Under the pieces are notes generated by a model. That model was given only the letters and a program-made list of their open reading frames with translations. It ran no database searches and had not been told where the DNA came from. The position numbers and the translations under genes were made by a program. 64,000 nt of DNA from Arcicella sp034931005 (GTDB lineage Bacteria; Bacteroidota; Bacteroidia; Cytophagales; Spirosomataceae): NCBI RefSeq assembly GCF_034931005.1, contig NZ_JAYGIN010000004.1, positions 248,001-312,000 of the forward strand, given 5' to 3'. Below are positions 35,364 through 43,518 of the stretch, one piece after another; position 1 is the first letter of the stretch, and the number at the start of each line of letters is the position of its first letter.

Positions 35364-35815
35364 ATGAAAGATATTTTTCTTAAATATTACCAGTTGGGGC
35401 TTCTATATTTCACTTTTTTGATTGATGTAAAATCTCAAAACCAAGAGGTAAAACTTACATAAATTGCTTCTGGATTATTCCATCCTACAAATATTGCTTC
35501 GATGGGTGATGGGTGTTTGTTTGTGTCTCAGTTAGATGGGAAAATTAAAATTGTTGAAAATGACACTATTTTGTTAACTCCATTTTTTGGATATTTCTGA
35601 TAAAATAAGATATACTCATTGAGGAGGTATTTTGGGTTTTACTTTTCATCCAATATTATGCTCAAAATGGTTATTTATATGTTCATTATGTCCAAAAAAA
35701 TGTGGAGGTTTCCGTTTATGCTCACTCAAAATGTTCAAGCAAATTTTCTTCAAATTAATGGCGAACTGATTTTTAATGGAAATCAAGTATCAGGGATGGG
35801 AGCGAACTGAGCTAC
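35364..35815 (+). pseudogene. Remnant of a PQQ-dependent sugar dehydrogenase (GSDH-like)
   Basis: Pieces of all three frames join to a glucose/sorbosone-dehydrogenase-like N-terminus: IASGLFHPTNIASMGDGCLF, VSQLDGKIKIVENDTILLTP, then (frame shift) FLDISDKI, then GGILGFTFHP, then (shift) YAQNGYLYVHYVQKN. There is an in-frame stop where the family has a codon for T/Q (at about 35463), at least two frameshifts and another stop, and the C-terminal three quarters are missing. It is certainly non-functional. A start codon and a -7 element are still visible. Confidence 0.85.
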
Positions 35816-35833
35816 TTTCTCAAGGTAAAATAA

Positions 35834-35889
35834 AATTTAAAAGCCATCTCTAAAAGAAAATGCTCTTTTAGGGATGGCTTTTAAAATTT
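35834..35889. terminator. Hairpin after the pseudogene
   Basis: Stem aaatttaaaagccatc / gatggcttttaaaattt with a second short pair inside (taaaag / ctttta). It could act on either strand and may once have ended the dead gene. Confidence 0.7.
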
Positions 35890-35903
35890 CTAAATAAAAT
35901 GTA

Positions 35904-36082
35904 TTAAAGTTTACGGAACTATCTACAATTTGTCGCAGAATAAAATTAGCCCACAGATTGTACTGATTCAACGGATTTACACGGATAAATTTAAAGAAAA
36001 ATCAGTGTAAATCTGTTTTATCTGTTCTATCCGTGGTCTAATTTTGTCTTGCGACAAATAGTAGATAATTCCGAAAGTTTAT
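35904..36082. repeat. Nested inverted repeat with ACGGATTTACACGGAT-like core
   Basis: Outer arms of about 45 bases (ttacggaactatctac ... ttgtcgcagaataaaattag and its imperfect complement) enclose an inner mirrored core around 35956-36038 (cacagattgtactgattcaa, cggatttacacggataaa / cagtgtaaatctg, atccgtgg). The core resembles a widespread dispersed repeat seen in many environmental genomes (cacagatt-acggatttacacgg). There is no ORF inside, so it is a non-autonomous element or a spacer. Confidence 0.7.
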
Positions 36083-36171
36083 AAACTAAATATTCGTAAT
36101 TGTCTGATAGTTAGACTTATAGAAATTGTCGTTTATTATTTTAAGTTGTACTCAAGAGAAAACCTGTTGAA

Positions 36172-36999
36172 CTATTTTCTCTTACCAGATTTTTTCTTCC
36201 CAACACTTACAAAAACACCTGTTGCATCAAAAACAACATGGTAAGTTACAGAATTTGAAGTGATGTTTACGTCATAATTAGAAATCACACCTGCAACCGC
36301 TTCGCTATACGCATTTACAAAAGTATATCCTGCATAATTGGTGTTCAAATACGTAGAGATAGCCGCTAATAAATCAGCTTGAGCTACTGGAACATTGGTT
36401 GTGGCAGTTTTTACTTTTCTTGTTCCTGAACTGATGAAAACACCTGTTGCATCAAAAGTAACGTGATAATTTACGCTGTTATAAGTAATATTTACTGAAT
36501 AGCCTGTTAACGTGCTACTTGAAGTTTTACTATAAGCATTAATGAATGTATAACCTGCATAATTTGTATTTAGGTAGGTTGTGATGGCTGCTAATAATTC
36601 TGTTTGAGTAACTACGGCAATTGATTGGTCAATTTTCCCTTTTCTTCCTGTTGAATTTACACTTACAAATGCACCCGCTGCATCAAAATGAATATGGTAA
36701 GGAGTGCTGTTTAAGGTAATATCAACTGAATAACCCGTAATTACACTGCTAACAGATTTACTATATGCACTTACAAAAGTGTATCCTGCATAATTTGTGG
36801 TTAAATAAGATGAAATTGCAGTTAATAAATTTGCCTGAGTAACTGCCACTTTAGTTGTGTTTTTCTTGGTACTATCAGCAGAACCTCTTGCTGAAGATAC
36901 TGTTGAAGTGGTGTCAGTTGGAGTAATGTTTGATTGTTCATTGCATGACGCTAATGTCAATAAAAATAATCCGCATATTACTAAAAGATTCTTTCTCAT
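36172..36999 (-). CDS. Lipoprotein with three PepSY-like repeats
   Basis: 275 residues. The lipoprotein signal ends at Cys19 (LLTLASCNEQSN). Three tandem units of about 70-75 residues follow (residues 52-125, 127-200, 204-270), each with a helix (LLAAISTYLNTNYAGYTFVNAYS) and two strands ending in VTFDATGVFVS. The protein ends in a basic tail GKKKSGKRK. The units recall PepSY-like domains that are secreted inhibitors or binding modules. It is divergent to another repeat lipoprotein at 37295. Function unknown. Confidence 0.7.
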   Translation of the reverse strand: MRKNLLVICGLFLLTLASCNEQSNITPTDTTSTVSSARGSADSTKKNTTKVAVTQANLLTAISSYLTTNYAGYTFVSAYSKSVSSVITGYSVDITLNSTPYHIHFDAAGAFVSVNSTGRKGKIDQSIAVVTQTELLAAITTYLNTNYAGYTFINAYSKTSSSTLTGYSVNITYNSVNYHVTFDATGVFISSGTRKVKTATTNVPVAQADLLAAISTYLNTNYAGYTFVNAYSEAVAGVISNYDVNITSNSVTYHVVFDATGVFVSVGKKKSGKRK

Positions 37000-37294
37000 G
37001 TTGTTTTGTTGTTATTAATTGAATTGAAAATTTAAAGTTTGGGGTTTGCAAATCCATTACTGTTTGATGAAGATTACATGACTTAATATTGCTGTATTGC
37101 CTGATGTTTGTAAAAAAATATATTATTTAAACGAAGTAAATATTTTAATAATATCACAAAATAAAAGATGAACGAATTACGTTTTGGGCGATTTTTACCT
37201 TTGAAATATTTTAAAAATTATATTTAATCAGGCAATATGAATAAAAAGTATTGCGTATTCTAAATCAAACATTTAATCTTTAATAAAAAATAGC

Positions 37295-37903
37295 ATGAAA
37301 AAAATATTGTTTTTATTGACAGCCATCTCTGGATTATTTTTGGCAAGTTGCAATCAGCAGGATATCAATGCTGATAATTCTGATGACGTATTTTCAGCAA
37401 TTGAGGCATCAGCCGCTCGTACCGCTGCCGTTAATGATACCGTCACAAAAGGAAAATGTAAGGGGAAATTGACAAGTGTTGATATTACAACTTTACCAGC
37501 TACTATTACTACTTATATCAATGCTAATTATGCAGGTTCAACTATCAAATTTGCAGGTAAAGATGAAAAAGGACAGTATGTTGTGGGTGTTTCTTTGAAT
37601 AGCGTAGAAACTGGATTATTGTTTGATGCAAACGGTGCATTTGTTCAAACTTTAACACATTACGGAAAAAAAGCAAGATTAACAGAAGTTGCTGTGGCTG
37701 ACCTTCCTGCAAGTGTTGGAACTTATGTAACGGCTAATTATGCAGGTTATACTATCAAAAAAGCAGGAAAAGATGCTGACGGAAATTTAATTGTAGGTTT
37801 AAGCGATGGTACAAACCACAAAGCCTTAAAATTTGATTCTGCTGGTGTATTCAAAGAAGAGTTACAAATTCCGCCTCATGGTAAAAGAGGCAAGAAGAAA
37901 TAA
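37295..37903 (+). CDS. Lipoprotein with two PepSY-like repeats
   Basis: 202 residues. The lipoprotein signal ends at Cys19 (FLASCNQQD). Two units (about 62-125 and 132-190) follow the same plan as the divergent protein: LPATITTYINANYAGSTIK, then LLFDANGAFVQ. It ends in GKRGKKK, as basic as the other. It is followed by a hairpin at 37933-37966. The similarity of the two proteins and their head-to-head order suggests a common ancestor and joint function. Function unknown. Confidence 0.7.
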   Translation: MKKILFLLTAISGLFLASCNQQDINADNSDDVFSAIEASAARTAAVNDTVTKGKCKGKLTSVDITTLPATITTYINANYAGSTIKFAGKDEKGQYVVGVSLNSVETGLLFDANGAFVQTLTHYGKKARLTEVAVADLPASVGTYVTANYAGYTIKKAGKDADGNLIVGLSDGTNHKALKFDSAGVFKEELQIPPHGKRGKKK

Positions 37904-37932
37904 AAATTAGACACATTGTTTAGTAAGTTTTC

Positions 37933-37966
37933 AACTTCCCGAAAGGTTTAGATCTTTCGGGAAGTT
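37933..37966 (+). terminator. Hairpin after the two-repeat lipoprotein
   Basis: Stem aacttcccgaaag / ctttcgggaagtt, followed by tctc. The T tract is weak; the same stem words recur at 45654-45722. Confidence 0.65.
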
Positions 37967-38032
37967 TCTCTAATTCAAACATGGAACGTTTGAATTTACA
38001 ACTTTCCTAAAAATCGGCTTAATTCACAGAAA

Positions 38033-38770
38033 TCAAGACGCTTGTCCTCCGTTTACGCCTAATACCTGACCATTTACAAAACTCGCTTCGTCTGAAGCCA
38101 AGAATAAATAAGCATTCGCAATATCCATTGGGTCGCCCATTCTTTTTACTGGAATTAACTTTACCATTTCTTGACGAACTTCCTCTGGCATGGCATCGGT
38201 CATTTCAGTTTTGATAAAACCTGGAGCGACCGCATTTGAGGTAATTCCACTTTTGCCCAATTCTTTCGCCCAAGTTTTTACCATGCCAATAACACCCGCT
38301 TTGGCGGCAACATAATTGGTTTGTCCGAAATTACCATGAACGCCCACAATTGATGAAGTACAAATAATTCGTCCATAATTATTTTGAACCATGTACGGTG
38401 CAACTGTTCTTGTGCAATTGAAAACGCCTGTCAAATTCACATCAATTACTTGTTGCCATTCAAGATGCGACATTTTCAAAAGTGTTTTATCTCTTGTAAT
38501 TCCTGCATTATTTACCAAAATATCAATATGACCGAAACGCTCGAAAATATCAAGCGTTGCCGCTTCAATGGCAGGAACATCGGTTGTGCTAATTTGTAAA
38601 AACTCACACTTAAATCCTTGTTTGCGAAGGGCTGCGGCAGTTTCTATACCTGCATCTAATAAATCCCAGATGATAACGGTTGCTCCTTCACGGCAAAATA
38701 ATTCGGCGGCTGCTTTGCCAATTCCTCTGGCTGCTCCCGTAATGATGGCTACTCTATCTTTTAGTCTCAT
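38033..38770 (-). CDS. 3-oxoacyl-[ACP] reductase-like SDR (FabG type)
   Basis: 245 residues, classic short-chain dehydrogenase. The NAD(P) motif TGAARGIGKAAAELF and catalytic Ser, Tyr, Lys in TSSIVG ... TNYVAAKAG are intact, as is NNAGITRDKTLLKM, a FabG/PhaB signature. It reduces 3-oxoacyl thioesters. The MaoC-type hydratase gene next to it (38851, same strand) suggests a joint role in (R)-3-hydroxyacyl chemistry. Which carrier (ACP or CoA) it uses is not clear. Confidence 0.9.
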   Translation of the reverse strand: MRLKDRVAIITGAARGIGKAAAELFCREGATVIIWDLLDAGIETAAALRKQGFKCEFLQISTTDVPAIEAATLDIFERFGHIDILVNNAGITRDKTLLKMSHLEWQQVIDVNLTGVFNCTRTVAPYMVQNNYGRIICTSSIVGVHGNFGQTNYVAAKAGVIGMVKTWAKELGKSGITSNAVAPGFIKTEMTDAMPEEVRQEMVKLIPVKRMGDPMDIANAYLFLASDEASFVNGQVLGVNGGQAS

Positions 38771-38850
38771 GGTTTTGTTAATGTAACCCGACCTTTCTGG
38801 TTCGGTTTTGTTTATACCTTTTTTTCGATTCTGGAGAATCGAGATACCTA

Positions 38851-39309
38851 TTACTCATAAAGCATTGAAATCAACTCGGCTACGCAAGCTGGTTTTTGTT
38901 GCCCTTCAATTTCAAAAATACAATTCATCGTAATTTTTAGTCCCGAAGGTTGAGCATCTTCTGCTTCTAATAAACTCGCTCTCATACGTACCTGACTGCC
39001 CGAAGGCACAGCGGAGGTAAAACGAACTTTATTTGCTCCATAATTCACGCCCATTTTCACAGATTCTACTTTAAAAAGGTCTGCCATAAATTTGGGTGCG
39101 AGTGAAAGGGTCAAAAATCCATGTGCGACGGTTGTTTTGAAGGGCGAATATTTGCTTGCCATTTCTTCATTTACGTGAATCCACTGAAAATCTTGCGTAG
39201 CTTTTGCAAAATCATTTATCATTTCTTGCGAAACGGTCATGTATTCTGTTGTACCTATTTCTTGTCCGACTTGTGCTTTGAGTGAGGCAAGGTTTTGAAA
39301 AGTTTGCAT
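38851..39309 (-). CDS. MaoC-family (R)-enoyl hydratase
   Basis: 152 residues from the ATG at 39307-39309. Hot-dog fold; the hydratase-2 Asp40 and His45 (TQDFQWIHVNEE) are present, followed by VAHGFLTLSLAPKF. It hydrates a 2-enoyl thioester to the (R)-3-hydroxyacyl form, as PhaJ does. It is immediately upstream of the FabG-like gene. The substrate is unknown. Confidence 0.9.
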   Translation of the reverse strand: MQTFQNLASLKAQVGQEIGTTEYMTVSQEMINDFAKATQDFQWIHVNEEMASKYSPFKTTVAHGFLTLSLAPKFMADLFKVESVKMGVNYGANKVRFTSAVPSGSQVRMRASLLEAEDAQPSGLKITMNCIFEIEGQQKPACVAELISMLYE

Positions 39310-39373
39310 TGTTAAATATTTTAAGATTGTTCTGAATACCAATTTACGGATTGGTATGATTTAAACAAAAATA

Positions 39374-39411
39374 AAAAAGCCGTAACACAAATCAGATTTG
39401 AGTTACGGCTT
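39374..39411 (-). terminator. Terminator after the 39443 gene
   Basis: Stem aagccgtaac / gttacggctt with a long run of A on the left (T on the minus strand). It lies 32 bases past the stop of the secreted protein. Confidence 0.8.
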
Positions 39412-39442
39412 CCATTTTCATAGAATAAGTCGAGAGGTTAAT

Positions 39443-39835
39443 CTATTGTAAAGCAATTTGGCGGTTGATTGTAGCGGGTTGTGTTGTTACTAAAGTTACT
39501 TCTTTCACAATTTTTTCAGTGCCTTTTGTAAATTCAAAGGTATATTTTCCGTCTGCCAATTGGCTCATATCGTATTTGCCATGATAATTTTTTTCTCTTT
39601 TACTTACGTGTTCTCTCGCTAAAACTTCCCCTTTCTCATCTTTCAAAACCACTAATAAATCTTTGTCTGTTGTTTTTTCAATCATTACGTTCATTTTCAA
39701 TGAATTAATGGTCTGAAACATTCCTACTTCAAAAGTTTTTGCTTTTGCTGGTTCTGCATTTTTATCGCTTGCGTTAGAGATAAAAGTCATTGCCGATAAA
39801 ACTGTGATTGCGAAAGTTTTTATTAACGTCTTCAT
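39443..39835 (-). CDS. Small secreted protein, paralogue 2 of a tandem pair
   Basis: 130 residues. The signal peptide ends near residue 23 (SAMTFISNAS). The mature protein reads KTFEVGMFQTINSLKMNVMI and YHGKYDMSQLADGKYTFEFT, a single beta-sandwich-like domain. About two thirds of the residues are the same as in the 39996 gene. Function unknown; likely periplasmic or surface. It is monocistronic with a terminator behind it. Confidence 0.75.
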   Translation of the reverse strand: MKTLIKTFAITVLSAMTFISNASDKNAEPAKAKTFEVGMFQTINSLKMNVMIEKTTDKDLLVVLKDEKGEVLAREHVSKREKNYHGKYDMSQLADGKYTFEFTKGTEKIVKEVTLVTTQPATINRQIALQ

Positions 39836-39995
39836 TTTTTGATTTGTTTAGAATAGTTTTTAAATTTTAAATATCGTTTAGAAATTATATTGAAATATAT
39901 GTGCCAAATAGGTAAATAATTGATAGGCAATGTATTATGTAATATTTTGAAATGATAAGGTGTTCGTAATTGATACAGTAGGCGTTCGGTTTTAA

Positions 39996-40388
39996 TTAAT
40001 TTAAGTTAATAATACGACTTTCATTAGTTGGCTGGTCGGTTGTTAAATTTACTTCTTTCACTATCTTTTCATCTCCCTTGGTGAACTCAAAAGTGTAAAT
40101 GCCGTCTTCCAAGCCTTTCATGTCATATTTCCCGTGATATACTGCTGAATCTTTATCGACATTTCCTTTATAAAGCACTTTTCCTTTTTGATTTTTCAAA
40201 ACAACCGTAATGTATTTGTCTGTTGTTTTTTCAATCATAACATTCATTTGTAGCGTATTAACGGACTGATACATACCTACTTCAAAAGTTTTAGATTTGC
40301 TTGGTGTAGTGTTTTCATTGCCAGCATTTGACGTGAAAGTGATAGCTGCTAAAGCTGCAATTGCGAAGGTTTTTACGATAGTTTTCAT
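39996..40388 (-). CDS. Small secreted protein, paralogue 1 of a tandem pair
   Basis: 130 residues, the same length as its downstream paralogue. The signal peptide ends near residue 22 (AAITFTSNAG). The body is KTFEVGMYQSVNTLQMNVMI, YHGKYDMKGLEDGIYTFEFT. The gene follows a roughly 240-nt leader nearly devoid of G (40389-40624). The pair clearly arose by tandem duplication. Function unknown. Confidence 0.75.
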   Translation of the reverse strand: MKTIVKTFAIAALAAITFTSNAGNENTTPSKSKTFEVGMYQSVNTLQMNVMIEKTTDKYITVVLKNQKGKVLYKGNVDKDSAVYHGKYDMKGLEDGIYTFEFTKGDEKIVKEVNLTTDQPTNESRIINLN

Positions 40389-40629
40389 TTTATTGATTGT
40401 TTAGAATATTTATGTTGTTTTAAAATTTATTTAGAGAATTGTAATTTTTCAGAGAAATAGATTTAGTGTAATTTTCAATTAAATAAGTTTAGAGGTTTGA
40501 TTTACAGGTATTTGTGTTTTATTGTTTGTTTAGAGAATTGAATGTTTTAATAATAGATTTAGTATTTTTTTGAGTTCAAAGGTTTAGTATTTGATAGTTT
40601 AGAGATTGTTTTTGTTTTAATTTCTGTGT
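40389..40629 (-). promoter_or_regulatory. G-depleted mRNA leader with repeated CTAAA motifs
   Basis: In 232 bases the plus strand has only 4 C, so the minus-strand transcript has about 4 G. The complement of TTTAG occurs at least eight times (near 40400, 40429, 40461, 40487, 40529, 40556, 40582, 40597), several as CTCTAAA. The leader would be unstructured and could bind a protein or act in translation. Confidence 0.5.
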
Positions 40630-40637
40630 CAAAGTTA
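40630..40637 (-). promoter_or_regulatory. -7 element TAACTTTG upstream of the 39996 gene
   Basis: On the minus strand TAACTTTG matches TAnnTTTG exactly, giving a leader of about 235 nt. No -33 at the right distance. Confidence 0.4.
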
Positions 40638-41289
40638 TGTGTTAAAGCCAGTACCTTGTTATACAAAATAGCTAATCGGTTGTTTTAATGGATTACTGGT
40701 AGATTTTCTAAGGTTTTGGTTGATTTTTAATTTGAATGGTAATGATAAATGTCAATTTTTAGGTTGATAGAAAATCATGTTTTTAGGTTCATTGATAAGA
40801 TGCAAGTATTGATAAAGAAGTTGCAAATTATTTTAAAAATATTTTAATTGTATCAAAGGTGCTTTTATATTGGGCGGTATAATTTATAGATAGTCATAAT
40901 ATTTATGGTTTCTATGTGACCTATAATACCGAATGTGGTTACTTTGATGATTCAAAATTATCAGTTGGAAGAAAATAATAAAAATGAATGTGATGAACCA
41001 AGTAAAGTTTGGGATAAAGTATCTGATTGGTGTGATTATGGGTAAAAATTGTATAAGCATCATCAAAAACCAAGACACCATCAAGTCCTGTAACCATTCC
41101 TAAATTGAAATAGCTTTTGATTGAGGAGAATCATTAATATTGTAAAGAATTTCAATGTTTGATATTCGGATTTCGATGTTTGGTTCTCGACTGAATCGAA
41201 AACTCATTTCAAAATCAAACATCAGGAATCGAAGCACCGAATCTGGAACATTGAGAAATGCAACCATCAAAAACTAAACATCGAAAAAT
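40638..41289. other. Gene-free region, possibly decayed
   Basis: About 650 bases with no convincing gene. A 52-codon ORF (40939-41097, minus strand, MVTGLDGVLVFDDAYTIF...) does not resemble anything known to me. From 41120 to 41284 short words such as tttgatattcgg, tttcgatgttt and aatcgaa recur in direct and inverted order, as in the other spacers. Confidence 0.35.
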
Positions 41290-41976
41290 ATGGCAGAAGA
41301 AAAAAGTCTTGGACGAAAATTATTGAGTTTCTTTATTGAAGAAGAAACCACGCATACACAAACGCAAACAACCACAACACCCACACAAGAAGGGACACCG
41401 CCCAAAGTAGAAGTTCAACAAACGGTGGCGGTACAAAATTCGGCAGGGACGGGCGTGGTGGATAAAAAATTTGTTGACCATTTTGTTCAACTCATTGAAA
41501 ACTCAAATTTGAAAGGTCCAGATTATTTTGAATATATGCAGGCTTTGAAAAGTTTGGCGGGTTTGGGACTTCCAGAAGACAAACAATATCAAGCGGCTTG
41601 GGCGAGTTTCAAAGCAATGGGCGGAATTACTGACGTTACGGTTTTATCAACAACTGCTAATCAGTACGTTGGAATTTTGGATGCTGACCGTCAGAATTTC
41701 CTAAAAGACGTTGAATCTGCCATTACGCAAAAAGTGGGCGGGTTGAAAAATGATTTGAAAGCGACGCAAGATGAAAACGAAGCGATAGCAAAACAAATTA
41801 TTGAATTACAGAATCGAATAAATACGAATAGTGAGAAAATTACGAAAATAACAAGCGATATTTCGGAACAAAGTGCCAAGATTACCGCTAATAAAAGTAA
41901 TTATGAAATCACATATAGTTCTTTCGTAGAACAAATAAAGGGTGATATTGCGAAAATTCAGCAGTATTTGAGTTAA
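41290..41976 (+). CDS. Hypothetical coiled-coil protein
   Basis: 228 residues. An N-terminal segment LGRKLLSFFIEEE is followed by a T/Q/P-rich linker (residues 20-55), a helical domain at 58-130 (FVDHFVQLIENSNLKGPDYF, then EYMQALKSLAGLGL), and a long coiled coil at 135-225. There is no signal peptide or membrane helix. The next gene, 108 bases downstream on the same strand, is also a coiled-coil protein with membrane helices; the two probably act together. Function unknown. Confidence 0.65.
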   Translation: MAEEKSLGRKLLSFFIEEETTHTQTQTTTTPTQEGTPPKVEVQQTVAVQNSAGTGVVDKKFVDHFVQLIENSNLKGPDYFEYMQALKSLAGLGLPEDKQYQAAWASFKAMGGITDVTVLSTTANQYVGILDADRQNFLKDVESAITQKVGGLKNDLKATQDENEAIAKQIIELQNRINTNSEKITKITSDISEQSAKITANKSNYEITYSSFVEQIKGDIAKIQQYLS

Positions 41977-42084
41977 GAAGAATGAGGAAAGAGGTTAGGA
42001 GGAAAGAAGTAATGAAATTTTGCAAGTGTTTCGCTTGTACACAAAAGATAAAAATTAAAATTTAACCAAATTAACAAAATAACA

Positions 42085-43086
42085 ATGGCAGCAGACTTAT
42101 CACAAATTGGAGGAGAAGGACCTCAAAAATCATTTTGGAGCAAACCAGAAGGAATTACTTCATTGCTTTTTATAGGAGCAGCAGGAGCTTTTGGCCTTTA
42201 TTACATTAATGAAATCCTTAAATTTTTGATAGAAGTTACCTCAAATACGCTCTATTTAGCTGGGCTTTTAGCCGTTTTAGGATTAGTGATTTTCTTGGTT
42301 ACAAGTCGTGACGTAAGAACGGCAGTTTTCTTTTTATTCAAAACTTTGATGCGTAAAATTACAGGTTTGGTTATTCAGCTTGACCCAATTGCCATTATGA
42401 AAATCTACATTTCTGACTTGCGAGAAAAGAAAGAAAAAATGTCTGGGCAGATTGATATTTTGGCGGGTCAATTGGTGAAATTGAACAAGAAAATCAATGA
42501 AAATAACGACAATATCAAAGCCAAATTTGCTGAAGCCAATAAAGCAAATTCAATGACTGACAAACCTGGTATGAAAGAAGCAGCCGCTTTGGCAACCATC
42601 GAAGGAGCAGGTTTACAAGAAATGAACGAAAAGCTTTTCCCTTTACAAAAAAACATGAAAACCGTGATGGGTTTTATGGAAAAAGTAGCTTCGTCAGCAG
42701 ATTATATTATCAAAGAAACAGAAATTAAAGTAAAATTGAAAGAGGCTGAATATGAGATAGTTAAGTCGTCTTCAAATGCTTTAAAAACGGCTATTAGCAT
42801 TTTCAAAGGCAATCCAGATAAGAAATTTTACTTTGATGAATCAATGGAATATATCCAAGATGATATGAGTAAAAAATTGGGAGAAATGAAACGTGCAATG
42901 GATTATTCAATGGATTTTATTAATTCCGTAGATATTCAAAATGGTATTTTGACCGATAAAGGACAACAGATGTTGGATGCTTATAATCAAGGAGAATTTA
43001 AGTTGATTACGTTGGATGCCCCATCTGAAAAAACGAAAGCAGTTAATCCTCCAAAGGATTCTAATTATAAGGGCTTGTTGGATTAG
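42085..43086 (+). CDS. Membrane-anchored coiled-coil protein of unknown function
   Basis: 333 residues. Two membrane helices at about 27-48 (SLLFIGAAGAFGLYYI) and 58-76 (LYLAGLLAVLGLVIFLV) are followed by a cytoplasmic region with long coiled coils (residues 105-145 and 170-260) and a polar tail. It recalls PspA/IM30-type helical proteins loosely but is not a clear member. Its neighbour upstream is another coiled-coil protein, so they may form a membrane-stress or scaffold complex. Confidence 0.6.
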   Translation: MAADLSQIGGEGPQKSFWSKPEGITSLLFIGAAGAFGLYYINEILKFLIEVTSNTLYLAGLLAVLGLVIFLVTSRDVRTAVFFLFKTLMRKITGLVIQLDPIAIMKIYISDLREKKEKMSGQIDILAGQLVKLNKKINENNDNIKAKFAEANKANSMTDKPGMKEAAALATIEGAGLQEMNEKLFPLQKNMKTVMGFMEKVASSADYIIKETEIKVKLKEAEYEIVKSSSNALKTAISIFKGNPDKKFYFDESMEYIQDDMSKKLGEMKRAMDYSMDFINSVDIQNGILTDKGQQMLDAYNQGEFKLITLDAPSEKTKAVNPPKDSNYKGLLD

Positions 43087-43276
43087 ATAGGTGATACGAA
43101 AATAGGTAACATAAACTTTTTAAAAATTAAATACGTTAAACATAAGGATGGAATAAACTAAAATGTTTGATAGTCTATTCCATATTTAAACTTTTTTTGT
43201 AAACAACAGAGGATAATAAATAAAATAGGTATATTTATGCTATTACATTTAGCTCAAAATCAAACACTCTAAGAAA

Positions 43277-43516
43277 ATGAACAAGACACGAATTGAATAT
43301 AATACTGATTTCTTATTAGGCAAAAATAATTTCTGGGTAGGGTTAGGTAGTGTTCTTAATTTGCAAGGAGTTTTTTTTGATTATAGTTACTCAAAATCAG
43401 ATGCAGAAGCAGATAATAGAGCATTATTTTCAGACTGGCAAAATGTTGGAGAAGATATCGAAAAAGCTACAAACAAGTTTGAAACAGAGAACTATCAAGA
43501 ACTGAGTTTTAAATAG
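43277..43516 (+). CDS. Small conserved-looking protein, partner of DUF2335
   Basis: 79 residues, no signal peptide. The pattern NFWVGLGSVLNLQGVFFDYS followed by EADNRALFSDWQNVGEDIEK looks like small proteins I have seen beside other Bacteroidota accessory genes. The stop is only 2 bases before the ATG of the DUF2335 gene, so translation is probably coupled. Function unknown. Confidence 0.65.
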   Translation: MNKTRIEYNTDFLLGKNNFWVGLGSVLNLQGVFFDYSYSKSDAEADNRALFSDWQNVGEDIEKATNKFETENYQELSFK

Positions 43517-43518
43517 AA

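Noticed and set aside
35904..36082. An insertion sequence
   Set aside because: There is no transposase ORF, and the arms are imperfect; a non-coding repeat is the safer reading.
40884..41084. A 66-codon minus-strand ORF with hydrophobic residues
   Set aside because: It overlaps another ORF in a different frame (40939-41097), and neither resembles a family; the region looks non-coding.
43087..43276. A promoter for the DUF2335 cassette
   Set aside because: TTTG at 43196-43199 has no TAnnTTTG at the right distance; only poor matches were found.
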